Source: Micavibrio aeruginosavorus (lineage in GTDB: Bacteria; Pseudomonadota; Alphaproteobacteria; Micavibrionales; Micavibrionaceae). From it: a stretch of 13,314 bases of DNA. The stretch spans positions 1-13,314 of the forward strand of contig QFQB01000052.1 of the NCBI GenBank assembly GCA_003241475.1. The letters run 5' to 3'. Of this stretch, positions 7,558-13,314 are shown piece after piece; position 1 is the stretch's first letter; each line of letters begins with the position of its first letter. The position numbers and the translations under genes are program-made. Under the pieces are notes generated by a model. The model searched no databases, was not told where the DNA came from, and saw only the letters and a program-made list of their open reading frames with translations.

Positions 7558-7698
7558 TTAAAAATCCACGCACTTGCCGCCGATTTCCCAATCACCGTAG
7601 CGCGCGGGGTCCAGCCCGCCGCGCCCGCCGATTTCGGCTGACGGCTCTTTGGGTTTTTCGGCTGGTTTTTCGTCTTTGTTCTCGGTCGGTTTGTTCAT
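7558..7698 (-). CDS. SDHAF4/DUF1674-family succinate dehydrogenase assembly factor
   Basis: This very short gene encodes 46 residues. The first 20 are a lysine/proline/glutamate-rich disordered stretch. The C-terminal part reads EIGGRGGLDPARYGDWEIGG and then ends KCVDF. This is the hallmark of the DUF1674/SDHAF4 family: G-G, then P-x-R-Y-G-D-W-E, then a C-terminal (K/R)-C-(I/V)-D-F. Mitochondrial SDHAF4 binds flavinylated SdhA and protects it before it joins SdhB; a similar role is inferred here. The start is supported by AGGA (7706-7709) seven bases upstream. It is divergent from the small basic gene at 7745, with 46 bases between them, and close to rsmB and rpe as often in alphaproteobacteria. 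It falls below usual ORF-length limits and is easily missed. Confidence 0.88.
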   Translation of the reverse strand: MNKPTENKDEKPAEKPKEPSAEIGGRGGLDPARYGDWEIGGKCVDF

Positions 7699-7744
7699 AC
7701 ACTCATCCTATCGAAACCATTTGTCCTGTCAGCCATTATTTATC

Positions 7745-7990
7745 ATGACCGAACCCAAAAAGCCTCGCGCTAGAACCGCCGCATCGCACAAAAAAGACGC
7801 TAGACCCGCTGCTAAAACAAAGCCTTGGGACAAGGAAAATCCGAAGAAATCCGCCGCTTCCAAAACGAAACTGACGCCTGCCCAAAAAGAAGAGGCGCGG
7901 GCGCGCGCAGAAAAAGCTGGACGCCCTTATCCCAATCTGGTTGACAATATGTTCGTGGCTCGGAAGGCGGCCAAATCCCAAAAAGATTAA
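7745..7990 (+). CDS. Small basic protein of unknown function
   Basis: This encodes 81 residues, very rich in lysine, alanine, arginine and proline. The N-terminal 40 residues look disordered (repeated PKK, ARP, KKS). A predicted helix LTPAQKEEARARAEKAG follows, then RPYPNLVDNMF, which looks like a conserved motif. I have seen similar small basic proteins in alphaproteobacteria but cannot name the family or a role; binding to nucleic acid is a guess from charge. The frame is open upstream to 7649, but ATG 7745 is preferred. An earlier start would overlap the start and upstream region of the divergent SDHAF4-like gene, and the MTEPKKP opening is natural. There is no clear Shine-Dalgarno. Chorismate mutase follows after 30 bases, so they may share a transcript. 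Confidence 0.7.
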   Translation: MTEPKKPRARTAASHKKDARPAAKTKPWDKENPKKSAASKTKLTPAQKEEARARAEKAGRPYPNLVDNMFVARKAAKSQKD

Positions 7991-8020
7991 TGCCTTCACT
8001 GTAACGCGAAGGACATTTAC

Positions 8021-8305
8021 ATGGCAGAACCTCTTAAACCGCTACGCGCAAAAATCGACGCGCTCGACGATCAGATCATCGATCTTCTGGCCGAACGTAT
8101 GGACGTAGTGCGCGAAGTCGGTGCAACAAAAGCGCGCGAAAATATAACCCTCATTCAATCGGACCGCGTGAATGAAGTGCGCGAACGGTGCGCGGAGCGC
8201 GGCGCAAAAAAAGGCGTAAATCCCGAACTGATCCGCAAAATCTACACCGCCATCATTGATGAAGCGCATCAGATGGAACAACTCATCATTTCCTCGAAGT
8301 CGTAA
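8021..8305 (+). CDS. Chorismate mutase, AroQ class, monofunctional
   Basis: This encodes 94 residues, the full length of a single all-helical AroQ domain. It converts chorismate to prephenate for phenylalanine and tyrosine. By alignment with the E. coli P-protein domain, the active-site residues R11, R28, K39 and R51 correspond to R9, R26, K37 and R49 here, all present. The E. coli E52 position is V50 and Q88 is E86, both seen in other AroQ enzymes. The order LRAKIDALDDQIIDLLAERM then VREVGATKA is typical. There is no signal peptide, so it is a cytoplasmic, not secreted, form. GAAGGA (8008-8013) supports the start. The stop overlaps the rsmB start by one base (TAATG), so the two are translationally coupled. 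Confidence 0.93.
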   Translation: MAEPLKPLRAKIDALDDQIIDLLAERMDVVREVGATKARENITLIQSDRVNEVRERCAERGAKKGVNPELIRKIYTAIIDEAHQMEQLIISSKS

Positions 8306-9642
8306 TGCCTCAGCCTGATTTCCTCGATGATATTTCCAGCGACGGTATGCCCGCCCGCAAAGCGGCGCTGTCGATGCTCGATCAAATTTTCAGCCAGAAG
8401 AAAATGCTGGATTCCGTTCTGGAGCGCGATCGCGGCTATCTTGATCTGCCGCCGCGCGACCGTGCGTTTGTGCGTATGATGGTGGCAACGATCCTGCGCC
8501 GCCGCGGCCAGATCGACGATTTGATCGCGCGCGCTATGAACAAGGGCGAAGAGCCGCGGCCCGAAACGCTCAAATTCATTCTTTATATAGGCGTCGTGCA
8601 GATTATGTTCATGGATGTCGCCAACCATGCCGCCGTCGATACGGCCGTGAACCTTGCCTCCCACAACGGGCTTGAGAGCAAAAAGGGATTTGTGAATGCT
8701 GTCTTGCGCCGGATAGCGGGCGAAGAGGGGCGCAAATGGCTGGCCGATCAGGATGCGGCCTCGCTGAACATTCCCGAATGGCTTTATCTGCAATGGATCA
8801 ATTCCTACGGGGCGGTGCGCGCGCGGGAGATCGGAAACGCCTGCCTGACCGAAGCGCCGCTGGATTTTACGGTCAAAGACCCTGCGCAAAAAGAAGAATG
8901 GGCCAGAAAACTGGCGGCCCGCATCCTGCCGACGGGATCGCTTCGCCGTCCGGCGGGCGGGCATGTGGCGGACCTTGAGGGATTCGAAGACGGCGCTTGG
9001 TGGATTCAGGATGCTTCCTCCGCTTTGCCGGTGCGTTTGTTCGGCGATGTGGCCGGCAAAACCGTGCTCGATCTTTGCGCCGCGCCCGGCGGCAAAACCG
9101 CGCAGCTGGCGGCGGCGGGGGCGAAAGTCGTGGCGCTGGACCGTTCGGCCTCGCGCATGAAAACGCTCGGTGAAAATCTGGCGCGTCTGGGTTTTGCGGA
9201 GAGTGTGCAAACCATCGTTGAAGACGGCGCGGGCTGGCAGTCGCGCGAGACCTTCAAATATATTCTGCTCGATGCGCCCTGCACGGCTACAGGCACCATC
9301 CGCCGCCATCCCGATCTCATGGCGCTCAAGCACCAAAAAGACCAGGACGGGCTGATGTCCATTCAGGAACGATTGCTGGTCAATGCCGCGGCTTTGCTCG
9401 AAAAGGGCGGGCTTCTCATCTACTGCACCTGTTCTTTGCAAAAGGCCGAAGGCGAGGGGCAAATCCAGCGCTTCTTGCACGCGAACGGCAATTTCCGCCG
9501 CATTCCTGTGCGAAAAGAAGAGCTTGGCGGGCTGGACGGCGTGGTCAATTCCGAAGGCGATGTCCGCGTCACGCCGCAAATCCTCAAAGACGACGGCGGC
9601 ATGGACGGGTTCTTTATCTCCAGATTGCAGAAAATTTCCTGA
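8305..9642 (+). CDS. rsmB: 16S rRNA (cytosine-C5) methyltransferase RsmB (Sun/Fmu)
   Basis: This encodes 445 residues. It methylates a cytosine of 16S rRNA (C967 in E. coli) using S-adenosylmethionine. An N-terminal NusB-like helical domain (about 15-150, with PPRDRAFVRMMVATILRRRG) is followed by a Rossmann methyltransferase domain. Motif I is VLDLCAAPGGKT (254-265). Motif IV is DAPCT with C326, and motif VI is YCTCS with C376, the pair of cysteines typical of RNA m5C enzymes; C376 should form the covalent bond to the base. The C-terminus has the expected G-x-x-G-F-F-x-x-x-L ending (MDGFFISRLQK). The ATG at 8305 overlaps the chorismate mutase stop by one base and has little Shine-Dalgarno, consistent with coupling. 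Confidence 0.95.
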   Translation: MPQPDFLDDISSDGMPARKAALSMLDQIFSQKKMLDSVLERDRGYLDLPPRDRAFVRMMVATILRRRGQIDDLIARAMNKGEEPRPETLKFILYIGVVQIMFMDVANHAAVDTAVNLASHNGLESKKGFVNAVLRRIAGEEGRKWLADQDAASLNIPEWLYLQWINSYGAVRAREIGNACLTEAPLDFTVKDPAQKEEWARKLAARILPTGSLRRPAGGHVADLEGFEDGAWWIQDASSALPVRLFGDVAGKTVLDLCAAPGGKTAQLAAAGAKVVALDRSASRMKTLGENLARLGFAESVQTIVEDGAGWQSRETFKYILLDAPCTATGTIRRHPDLMALKHQKDQDGLMSIQERLLVNAAALLEKGGLLIYCTCSLQKAEGEGQIQRFLHANGNFRRIPVRKEELGGLDGVVNSEGDVRVTPQILKDDGGMDGFFISRLQKIS

Positions 9643-9695
9643 CGACGGCCTAAAAAACCAAAAAATTATCAAAACGATTCGCTTTCCCTTTGCCC

Positions 9696-9704
9696 TGTGG
9701 ATAA
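9696..9704 (-). promoter_or_regulatory. Perfect match to the DnaA box
   Basis: TGTGGATAA here reads TTATCCACA on the minus strand, the consensus DnaA-binding nonamer. It lies in the 132-base gap between rsmB and rpe. Only one perfect copy was noticed, so it is no origin. A single match in 13 kb on two strands would arise by chance about one time in ten. Confidence 0.2.
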
Positions 9705-9774
9705 CACGCGGGTAAACTGTTGATTCGAAGGTTCCTTTTTTATCCCCTCGCCAAAGCTAATATTCATTTCCGTC

Positions 9775-10431
9775 ATGACCCGACAAGTCAGAATAGCGCC
9801 GTCGATTCTATCGTCCGATTTTTCGAAATTGGGCGAGGAAATTGCCGCGATCGATGCCGCAGGGGCGGAATATATCCATATCGACGTGATGGACGGGCAT
9901 TTCGTGCCCAACCTGACCTTTGGCCCGCCGGTCATCAAATGCGTGCGCAAATCCTCGAAAAAAGTGTTCGACGCCCATTTGATGGTCGAAAACGCCGATC
10001 CGTATCTGCAAGCCTACGCCGATGCGGGATGCGATATCATCACCATCCATCCCGAGGGCAACACCCATTGGCACCGTTCCTTGCAGGCGATCAAAGCGCT
10101 GGGCAAAAAAGCGGGTCTTGCCATCAATCCGGCCACGCCGACGTCCGTGCTCGATCATGTGATGGATCTGGTGGATCTCGTGCTTGTCATGACCGTCAAT
10201 CCCGGTTTCGGCGGTCAGGCGTTTATTCCGTTGTTTGATAAGGTCGTCGATGTTCGTAAACGTATCGATGCTACAGGCCGCACCATTGATCTGGAGATCG
10301 ACGGCGGCGTGAATGCAGAGAACGCGAAACTTCTTATTTCCGCAGGAGCGGATGTCCTTGTCGCAGGAACATCCGTGTTCAAAGACGGTCCTTCCGGCTA
10401 CGCCGCCAATATCAAGGCGCTGAGGGGCTGA
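9775..10431 (+). CDS. rpe: Ribulose-phosphate 3-epimerase
   Basis: This encodes 218 residues (E. coli Rpe 225), a complete TIM barrel. It interconverts ribulose 5-phosphate and xylulose 5-phosphate in the pentose phosphate and Calvin pathways. The family signature is clear: APSILSSDF at 8-16, HIDVMDGHFVPN at 35-46 with metal ligands H35 and D37, DAHLMV with H68, MTVNPGFGGQ at 139-148, and EIDGGVN with D176 as ligand and catalytic acid. The C-terminal GADVLVAGTSVF binds phosphate. No Shine-Dalgarno precedes the ATG. The final TGA shares its A with the ATG of the next gene, so the two are translationally coupled. The 132-base gap before it suggests its own promoter; I could not define it with confidence. 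Confidence 0.97.
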   Translation: MTRQVRIAPSILSSDFSKLGEEIAAIDAAGAEYIHIDVMDGHFVPNLTFGPPVIKCVRKSSKKVFDAHLMVENADPYLQAYADAGCDIITIHPEGNTHWHRSLQAIKALGKKAGLAINPATPTSVLDHVMDLVDLVLVMTVNPGFGGQAFIPLFDKVVDVRKRIDATGRTIDLEIDGGVNAENAKLLISAGADVLVAGTSVFKDGPSGYAANIKALRG

Positions 10432-12080
10432 TGCAAAACACTCTTTTCCATTCCGTCCAAAAGACCATTCGCCGCAGCATTCACACCATCGCCTGCAGCA
10501 AAATCGTCGACAAATGGAAGCTGGCCGGCACCATTCCCGAAAAACTGATCCTCTCTCCCGTCGATGTCTGGAAAGGCTCCGCCGACCGCGCCCGCTGGCT
10601 TATTCACGGCGGCATTTTTACGCTGGAAGGCGATCAGCTTGAACTGCACAACGCCAACTGGACGCCGCAAGGCGTGGAAGATACATGGGTGCGCTACATC
10701 AACGGTTTTGAATGGCTACGCGATCTGAAAACGCTGGGCGGGAACAAGGGGCGTCTGGCCGCCCGCGCCATGGTCGAAAACTGGATGGATTCCCACGCGC
10801 ACTACGATGAGGTCACATGGCGTCCCGAAATCATGGGCGCCCGCATCTCCAGCTGGCTTTCGTCCTTCACCTTTTTCGGCGACAGCGCGTGCGAGGAGTT
10901 TCAGGAAAAATTCTACGTGTCGCTGGCGCGTCAGGTCCGCCTGCTTTCGCGTAACGTGCCGGGCAATCTCACCGGCGTCGATCTGCTCAAAGCTATTCGC
11001 GGCCTTGCCTATGCAGGTCTTGCGATGGAGGGGCGGGAGCAATTGCTCGAACAGGCGCTCAATCTGCTGCACAAGGAAATCGGGCGGCAAATCCTCTCCG
11101 ACGGCGGCCATGTATCACGTTGCCCGCAGCAATTGACCGAAGCCGTCATGGTATTGATCGATATCCGCACGGCGCTTCGTCAGGGCGGCTATCCGTGCCC
11201 TGAAAAAATCCTGCATGCACTCGACCGCGCCGTGCCAGCGCTACGCTTCTTCCGTCACGGCGACCGCCATTTTGCGCTGTTCAACGGTTGCCAAGAGGGC
11301 AACGAAGACCTGATGAAGCAGATCACGTTGCAATCGGGTAGCCGCGCCAAAACGCTCAATTCCTTGCCGCACACAGGCTATGAACGCATGGCCGTAGGCC
11401 GCGGTTTGATCATCATGGATACGGGCAAGCCGCCGAAATGGCCGCATGACACGACATCCCATGCTGCGCCTTTGGCGTTCGAGATGAGCTACGGGCGCGA
11501 ACGCATCATTGTCAACTGCGGCACGCATCCGACCAATCCGGAATGGCAGGATATGTTGCGCTTTACGGCGGCGCATACGACGCTCACCATCGACGACCGC
11601 AATGCATACGAAATTCACAAAGACGGCTCCTTGTCCCGCAAGGCGAAGAAAGTCTCGCTGAACCGCGAGGACAAGATCGGCATGACGGCGATCGAAGCCA
11701 GTCATGACGGTTATGTTCCCGTGAACGGAATCACGCATCGCCGGACTTTGTATTATGCTGATCAAGGCCATGACCTGCGGGGCGAAGATACATTGACCTG
11801 CACAACGGGCCTTACGAAACCGCACAAAATTGCTGCGCGTTTCCATCTTCATCCGAAAGTCAGCGTTAGCCTTGTCAAAGACGGCGAAGAAGCCATTCTC
11901 GCGCTTCCCGGCGGCACGGGCTGGCGTTTCACGGCTTGCGGCGCGCCGCTCAGTCTTGAAGATTCCATTTACATGGGCGATGGCGTCCGCCCACGCAAAT
12001 CCAAGCAACTGGTGATTACGGCGGATATGACCGAAGACAATCTCCAGATCAAATGGGCGTTGCAGAGAGAGCTTCTCTAA
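10431..12080 (+). CDS. Heparinase II/III-family protein (alphaproteobacterial type)
   Basis: This encodes 549 residues in the two-part layout of the family. An alpha-helical toroid (about 90-290) carries RNVPGNLTGVDLLKAIRGLA. A beta-sandwich (about 310-549) has HAAPLAFEMSYGRERIIVNC near 344 and RFTAAHTTLTIDDRNA with H382. True heparinases are secreted polysaccharide lyases. Here the N-terminus has no signal peptide, and neighbours are rpe and rsmB. A role on a cytoplasmic or envelope glycan is possible, but no substrate is known to me for this branch. In many alphaproteobacteria the gene sits next to rsmB/rpe and before purH; purH is absent here. The TGATG overlap with rpe implies coupled translation. 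The stop is three bases from that of the convergent gene at 12084, and I see no terminator in the gap. Confidence 0.87.
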   Translation: MQNTLFHSVQKTIRRSIHTIACSKIVDKWKLAGTIPEKLILSPVDVWKGSADRARWLIHGGIFTLEGDQLELHNANWTPQGVEDTWVRYINGFEWLRDLKTLGGNKGRLAARAMVENWMDSHAHYDEVTWRPEIMGARISSWLSSFTFFGDSACEEFQEKFYVSLARQVRLLSRNVPGNLTGVDLLKAIRGLAYAGLAMEGREQLLEQALNLLHKEIGRQILSDGGHVSRCPQQLTEAVMVLIDIRTALRQGGYPCPEKILHALDRAVPALRFFRHGDRHFALFNGCQEGNEDLMKQITLQSGSRAKTLNSLPHTGYERMAVGRGLIIMDTGKPPKWPHDTTSHAAPLAFEMSYGRERIIVNCGTHPTNPEWQDMLRFTAAHTTLTIDDRNAYEIHKDGSLSRKAKKVSLNREDKIGMTAIEASHDGYVPVNGITHRRTLYYADQGHDLRGEDTLTCTTGLTKPHKIAARFHLHPKVSVSLVKDGEEAILALPGGTGWRFTACGAPLSLEDSIYMGDGVRPRKSKQLVITADMTEDNLQIKWALQRELL

Positions 12081-12083
12081 AAC

Positions 12084-12428
12084 TTAAAGTGCCAAAACTG
12101 GTTGGTTCGTTGGTTCTAAGCGATCAATACAGGTAATCGCTTCCACTCTTTGGAATGCATCCATATCTCGCAAAACATCATACGTGCTCAAATTTGCATG
12201 TACTTTGAAATCCGCAGAATCGCTGAGTACGATTTTTCCACCTTCAAGACTTAGTAAATTGCGGAGGTAAAGCATGGTTTCGGGCCGGTCTTCTCGCAAT
12301 TGAAATTTTGATTTGCCGAAATCTTGCGCTGACTTTGCAAAATCTATGGCGATTTCCAGACCCCAGTTACGTTTTGCAGCTTGGGCGAGAACTTCTTCAT
12401 GATTGCGCTGACCGTGTAGATATTTCAT
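12084..12428 (-). CDS. Hypothetical protein, AT-richer orphan
   Basis: This encodes 114 residues that I do not recognise. The first third (HGQRNHEEVLAQAAKRNWGL) looks helical; the rest mixes short strands and helices, with one Cys near residue 100 and no membrane segment or signal peptide. AAGGAG lies six bases before the ATG, a near-perfect ribosome binding site, which strongly supports the gene and its start. Counting bases 12121-12360 gives 101 G+C of 240 (42%), against 33 of 60 in a sample line of the heparinase-family gene. Codon choice also differs, with more AAA, TTG and GAT. It is convergent with the heparinase gene, where alphaproteobacteria often have purH, and an inverted repeat lies just upstream. 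Composition suggests a recent arrival, but a small sample cannot prove it. Confidence 0.7.
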   Translation of the reverse strand: MKYLHGQRNHEEVLAQAAKRNWGLEIAIDFAKSAQDFGKSKFQLREDRPETMLYLRNLLSLEGGKIVLSDSADFKVHANLSTYDVLRDMDAFQRVEAITCIDRLEPTNQPVLAL

Positions 12429-12445
12429 GTGCTACTCCTTGAACT

Positions 12446-12467
12446 TGGAAACCCATCAAAGTTTCCA
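12446..12467. repeat. 7-bp inverted repeat upstream of the orphan gene
   Basis: TGGAAAC (12446-12452) and GTTTCCA (12461-12467) are perfect inverted copies around 8 bases. The repeat lies 18 bases upstream of the minus-strand ATG at 12428, just before its ribosome binding site, and between this gene and ung. It could be an operator controlling the orphan gene, possibly by its own product, or an mRNA leader hairpin. Confidence 0.35.
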
Positions 12468-12534
12468 CTTATGTTAAAATGAGTCAAGGCGCAATATCTG
12501 GTTTATATGTCTTTTAACTCAAAATTTGATTGGC

Positions 12535-12540
12535 TATAGT
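12535..12540 (+). promoter_or_regulatory. Candidate -10 element placing the ung transcript start at its ATG
   Basis: TATAGT ends six bases before the ung ATG (12547). At normal spacing transcription would begin on the A of the start codon, giving a leaderless mRNA. That agrees with the lack of any Shine-Dalgarno sequence. The -35 region (TTTTAA at 12512) is weak. Confidence 0.3.
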
Positions 12541-12546
12541 CGTCCT

Positions 12547-13227
12547 ATGTCCGCAATAAAATTAGAAAAAGACTGGCTCGAACATCTGGAGCCGGAATTT
12601 GAAAAACCGTACATGAAAAGCCTCAAAACTTTTCTCGCGGCGGAAAAGGATGCGGGCAAAATCGTCTATCCGCGCGGCGCCGATATTTTCAACGCAATGA
12701 ACACCACGCGCTTCGACAAGGTCGAGGTCGTGATCATCGGGCAGGACCCGTATCACGGCGAGGGCCAAGCCCACGGGCTTTCTTTCTCGGTGCCCAAGGG
12801 CGTTCGTCTGCCGCCGAGCCTGCAGAATATCTATAAGGAGATCGAGGCTGAGTACGGCTATAAAATGCCGCGCACGGGCGATCTAACCGGCTGGGCGGAG
12901 CAGGGGGTTTTGCTTTTGAATGCGACGCTCACGGTGCAGGCTTCGCTCGCTGGCTCCCACCAGAAAAAGGGCTGGGAAGAATTTACGGACCGGATTATCC
13001 ACGCCATCAATGACCGCCGCGAGCATGTGGTGTTTATGCTCTGGGGGTCCTATGCCCAGAAAAAGGGCGCGTTCATTGACCGCAAGAAACATCTGGTGCT
13101 GGAATCCGTGCACCCGTCGCCGCTCTCGGCGCATCGCGGATTTCTAGGTTGCGGCCACTTCAAAAAGGCCAATGAGTATTTGGCGGCCCATGGCAAGTCT
13201 TTGATTGATTGGCAAAAAATAGGTTAA
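12547..13227 (+). CDS. ung: Uracil-DNA glycosylase, family 1
   Basis: This encodes 226 residues (E. coli Ung 229). It removes uracil from DNA at the start of base-excision repair. The water-activating loop GQDPYHG is at 65-71 with catalytic D67. The GVLLLNATLTV strand follows, then VFMLWG, and the minor-groove loop HPSPLS begins at H189, with H189 the second catalytic residue. All family-1 signatures are intact. The open frame extends to a TTG at 12526, but ATG 12547 gives a normal N-terminus and is preferred. No Shine-Dalgarno is present; a -10-like TATAGT six bases upstream suggests a leaderless transcript. It is transcribed away from the orphan gene at 12084-12428. The gene ends shortly before a strong promoter for the next gene. 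Confidence 0.97.
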   Translation: MSAIKLEKDWLEHLEPEFEKPYMKSLKTFLAAEKDAGKIVYPRGADIFNAMNTTRFDKVEVVIIGQDPYHGEGQAHGLSFSVPKGVRLPPSLQNIYKEIEAEYGYKMPRTGDLTGWAEQGVLLLNATLTVQASLAGSHQKKGWEEFTDRIIHAINDRREHVVFMLWGSYAQKKGAFIDRKKHLVLESVHPSPLSAHRGFLGCGHFKKANEYLAAHGKSLIDWQKIG

Positions 13228-13238
13228 CAAATATTTAT

Positions 13239-13267
13239 TTGACATAAGTATAGAAAAGCTTTATTTT
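13239..13267 (+). promoter_or_regulatory. Sigma-70-type promoter for the gene at the right edge
   Basis: A perfect -35 TTGACA (13239-13244) is followed after exactly 17 bases by TATTTT (13262-13267), four of six matches to the -10 consensus. It is the best promoter in the window and points at the ATG at 13308, giving a leader of about 35 bases. Confidence 0.7.
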
Positions 13268-13307
13268 TGCGCCATTCGATTTTGCCGATTTTTTTTTGGA
13301 GATGATT

Positions 13308-13314
13308 ATGAGCA
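13308..13314 (+). CDS. Start of a gene cut by the right edge
   Basis: ATG at 13308 follows GGAG (13298-13301) by six bases and a strong promoter, so a gene very likely starts here. Only Met-Ser and one further base are visible. The ATG at 13302 touches the GGAG and is too close to be used. The product is unknown. Confidence 0.6.

Noticed and set aside
7649..7744. Upstream extension of the small basic protein to ATG 7649
   Set aside because: It would overlap the divergent SDHAF4-like gene, and the extra 32 residues do not resemble the rest of the protein.
8269..9672. 467-codon open frame on the minus strand
   Set aside because: It lies antisense to rsmB, which has all catalytic motifs. Its protein is rich in H, R, Q and A with no domain, a typical shadow of GC-rich coding DNA.
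12526..12546. TTG start for ung seven codons upstream
   Set aside because: A rare start without a ribosome binding site; the ATG at 12547 gives the normal family length, and the extension overlaps a -10-like element.

Overview
The window looks like a piece of an alphaproteobacterial chromosome. The best evidence is a cluster from about 7.5 to 12.1 kb: a very short SDHAF4/DUF1674-type gene, rsmB, rpe and a heparinase II/III-family gene. That grouping is familiar from alphaproteobacteria. SDHAF4/DUF1674 proteins are typical of alphaproteobacteria and mitochondria. I cannot name a genus. Most content is housekeeping; I see no rRNA, tRNA, CRISPR array, insertion sequence or prophage.

Layout. 1-644: two minus-strand GNAT acetyltransferase genes overlapping by 4 bases, the second running off the left edge. 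645-935: a promoter region between divergent genes, with a 9-bp inverted repeat and a tiny ORF with a strong ribosome binding site. 936-1433: a cupin. 1434-1680: a leader with several predicted hairpins, then an RhlE-like DEAD-box helicase (1681-3567) with a long basic repeat tail. A bidirectional terminator (3589-3614) separates it from the convergent GTPase gene typA (3633-5480, minus). 5696-6601: a ten-helix DMT-like membrane protein. 6602-6794: the cysH leader, holding a 16-codon ORF with tandem Cys codons under a hairpin. 6795-7493: a PAPS-type reductase. 7558-7698 (minus) and 7745-7990 (plus): the divergent SDHAF4-like gene and a small basic protein. 8021-12080: plus-strand chorismate mutase, rsmB, rpe and heparinase-family genes, coupled in pairs by 1-base stop/start overlaps. 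12084-12428 (minus): an unrecognised, AT-richer gene. 12547-13227: ung. At the right edge a near-consensus promoter and the first codons of another gene appear.

How the genes relate. Helicase, RsmB and TypA all act on RNA or ribosomes, but they lie in separate transcription units. Chorismate mutase (aromatic amino acids), Rpe (pentose phosphate), CysH (sulfate reduction) and the SDHAF4-like protein (succinate dehydrogenase maturation) are central metabolism. The most interesting parts are non-coding or very small: the possible cysteine-sensing leader of cysH, the structured helicase leader, the missed SDHAF4-like gene, and the orphan gene between the heparinase-family gene and ung. All functional statements are from reading motifs by eye; no database search or folding program was run.
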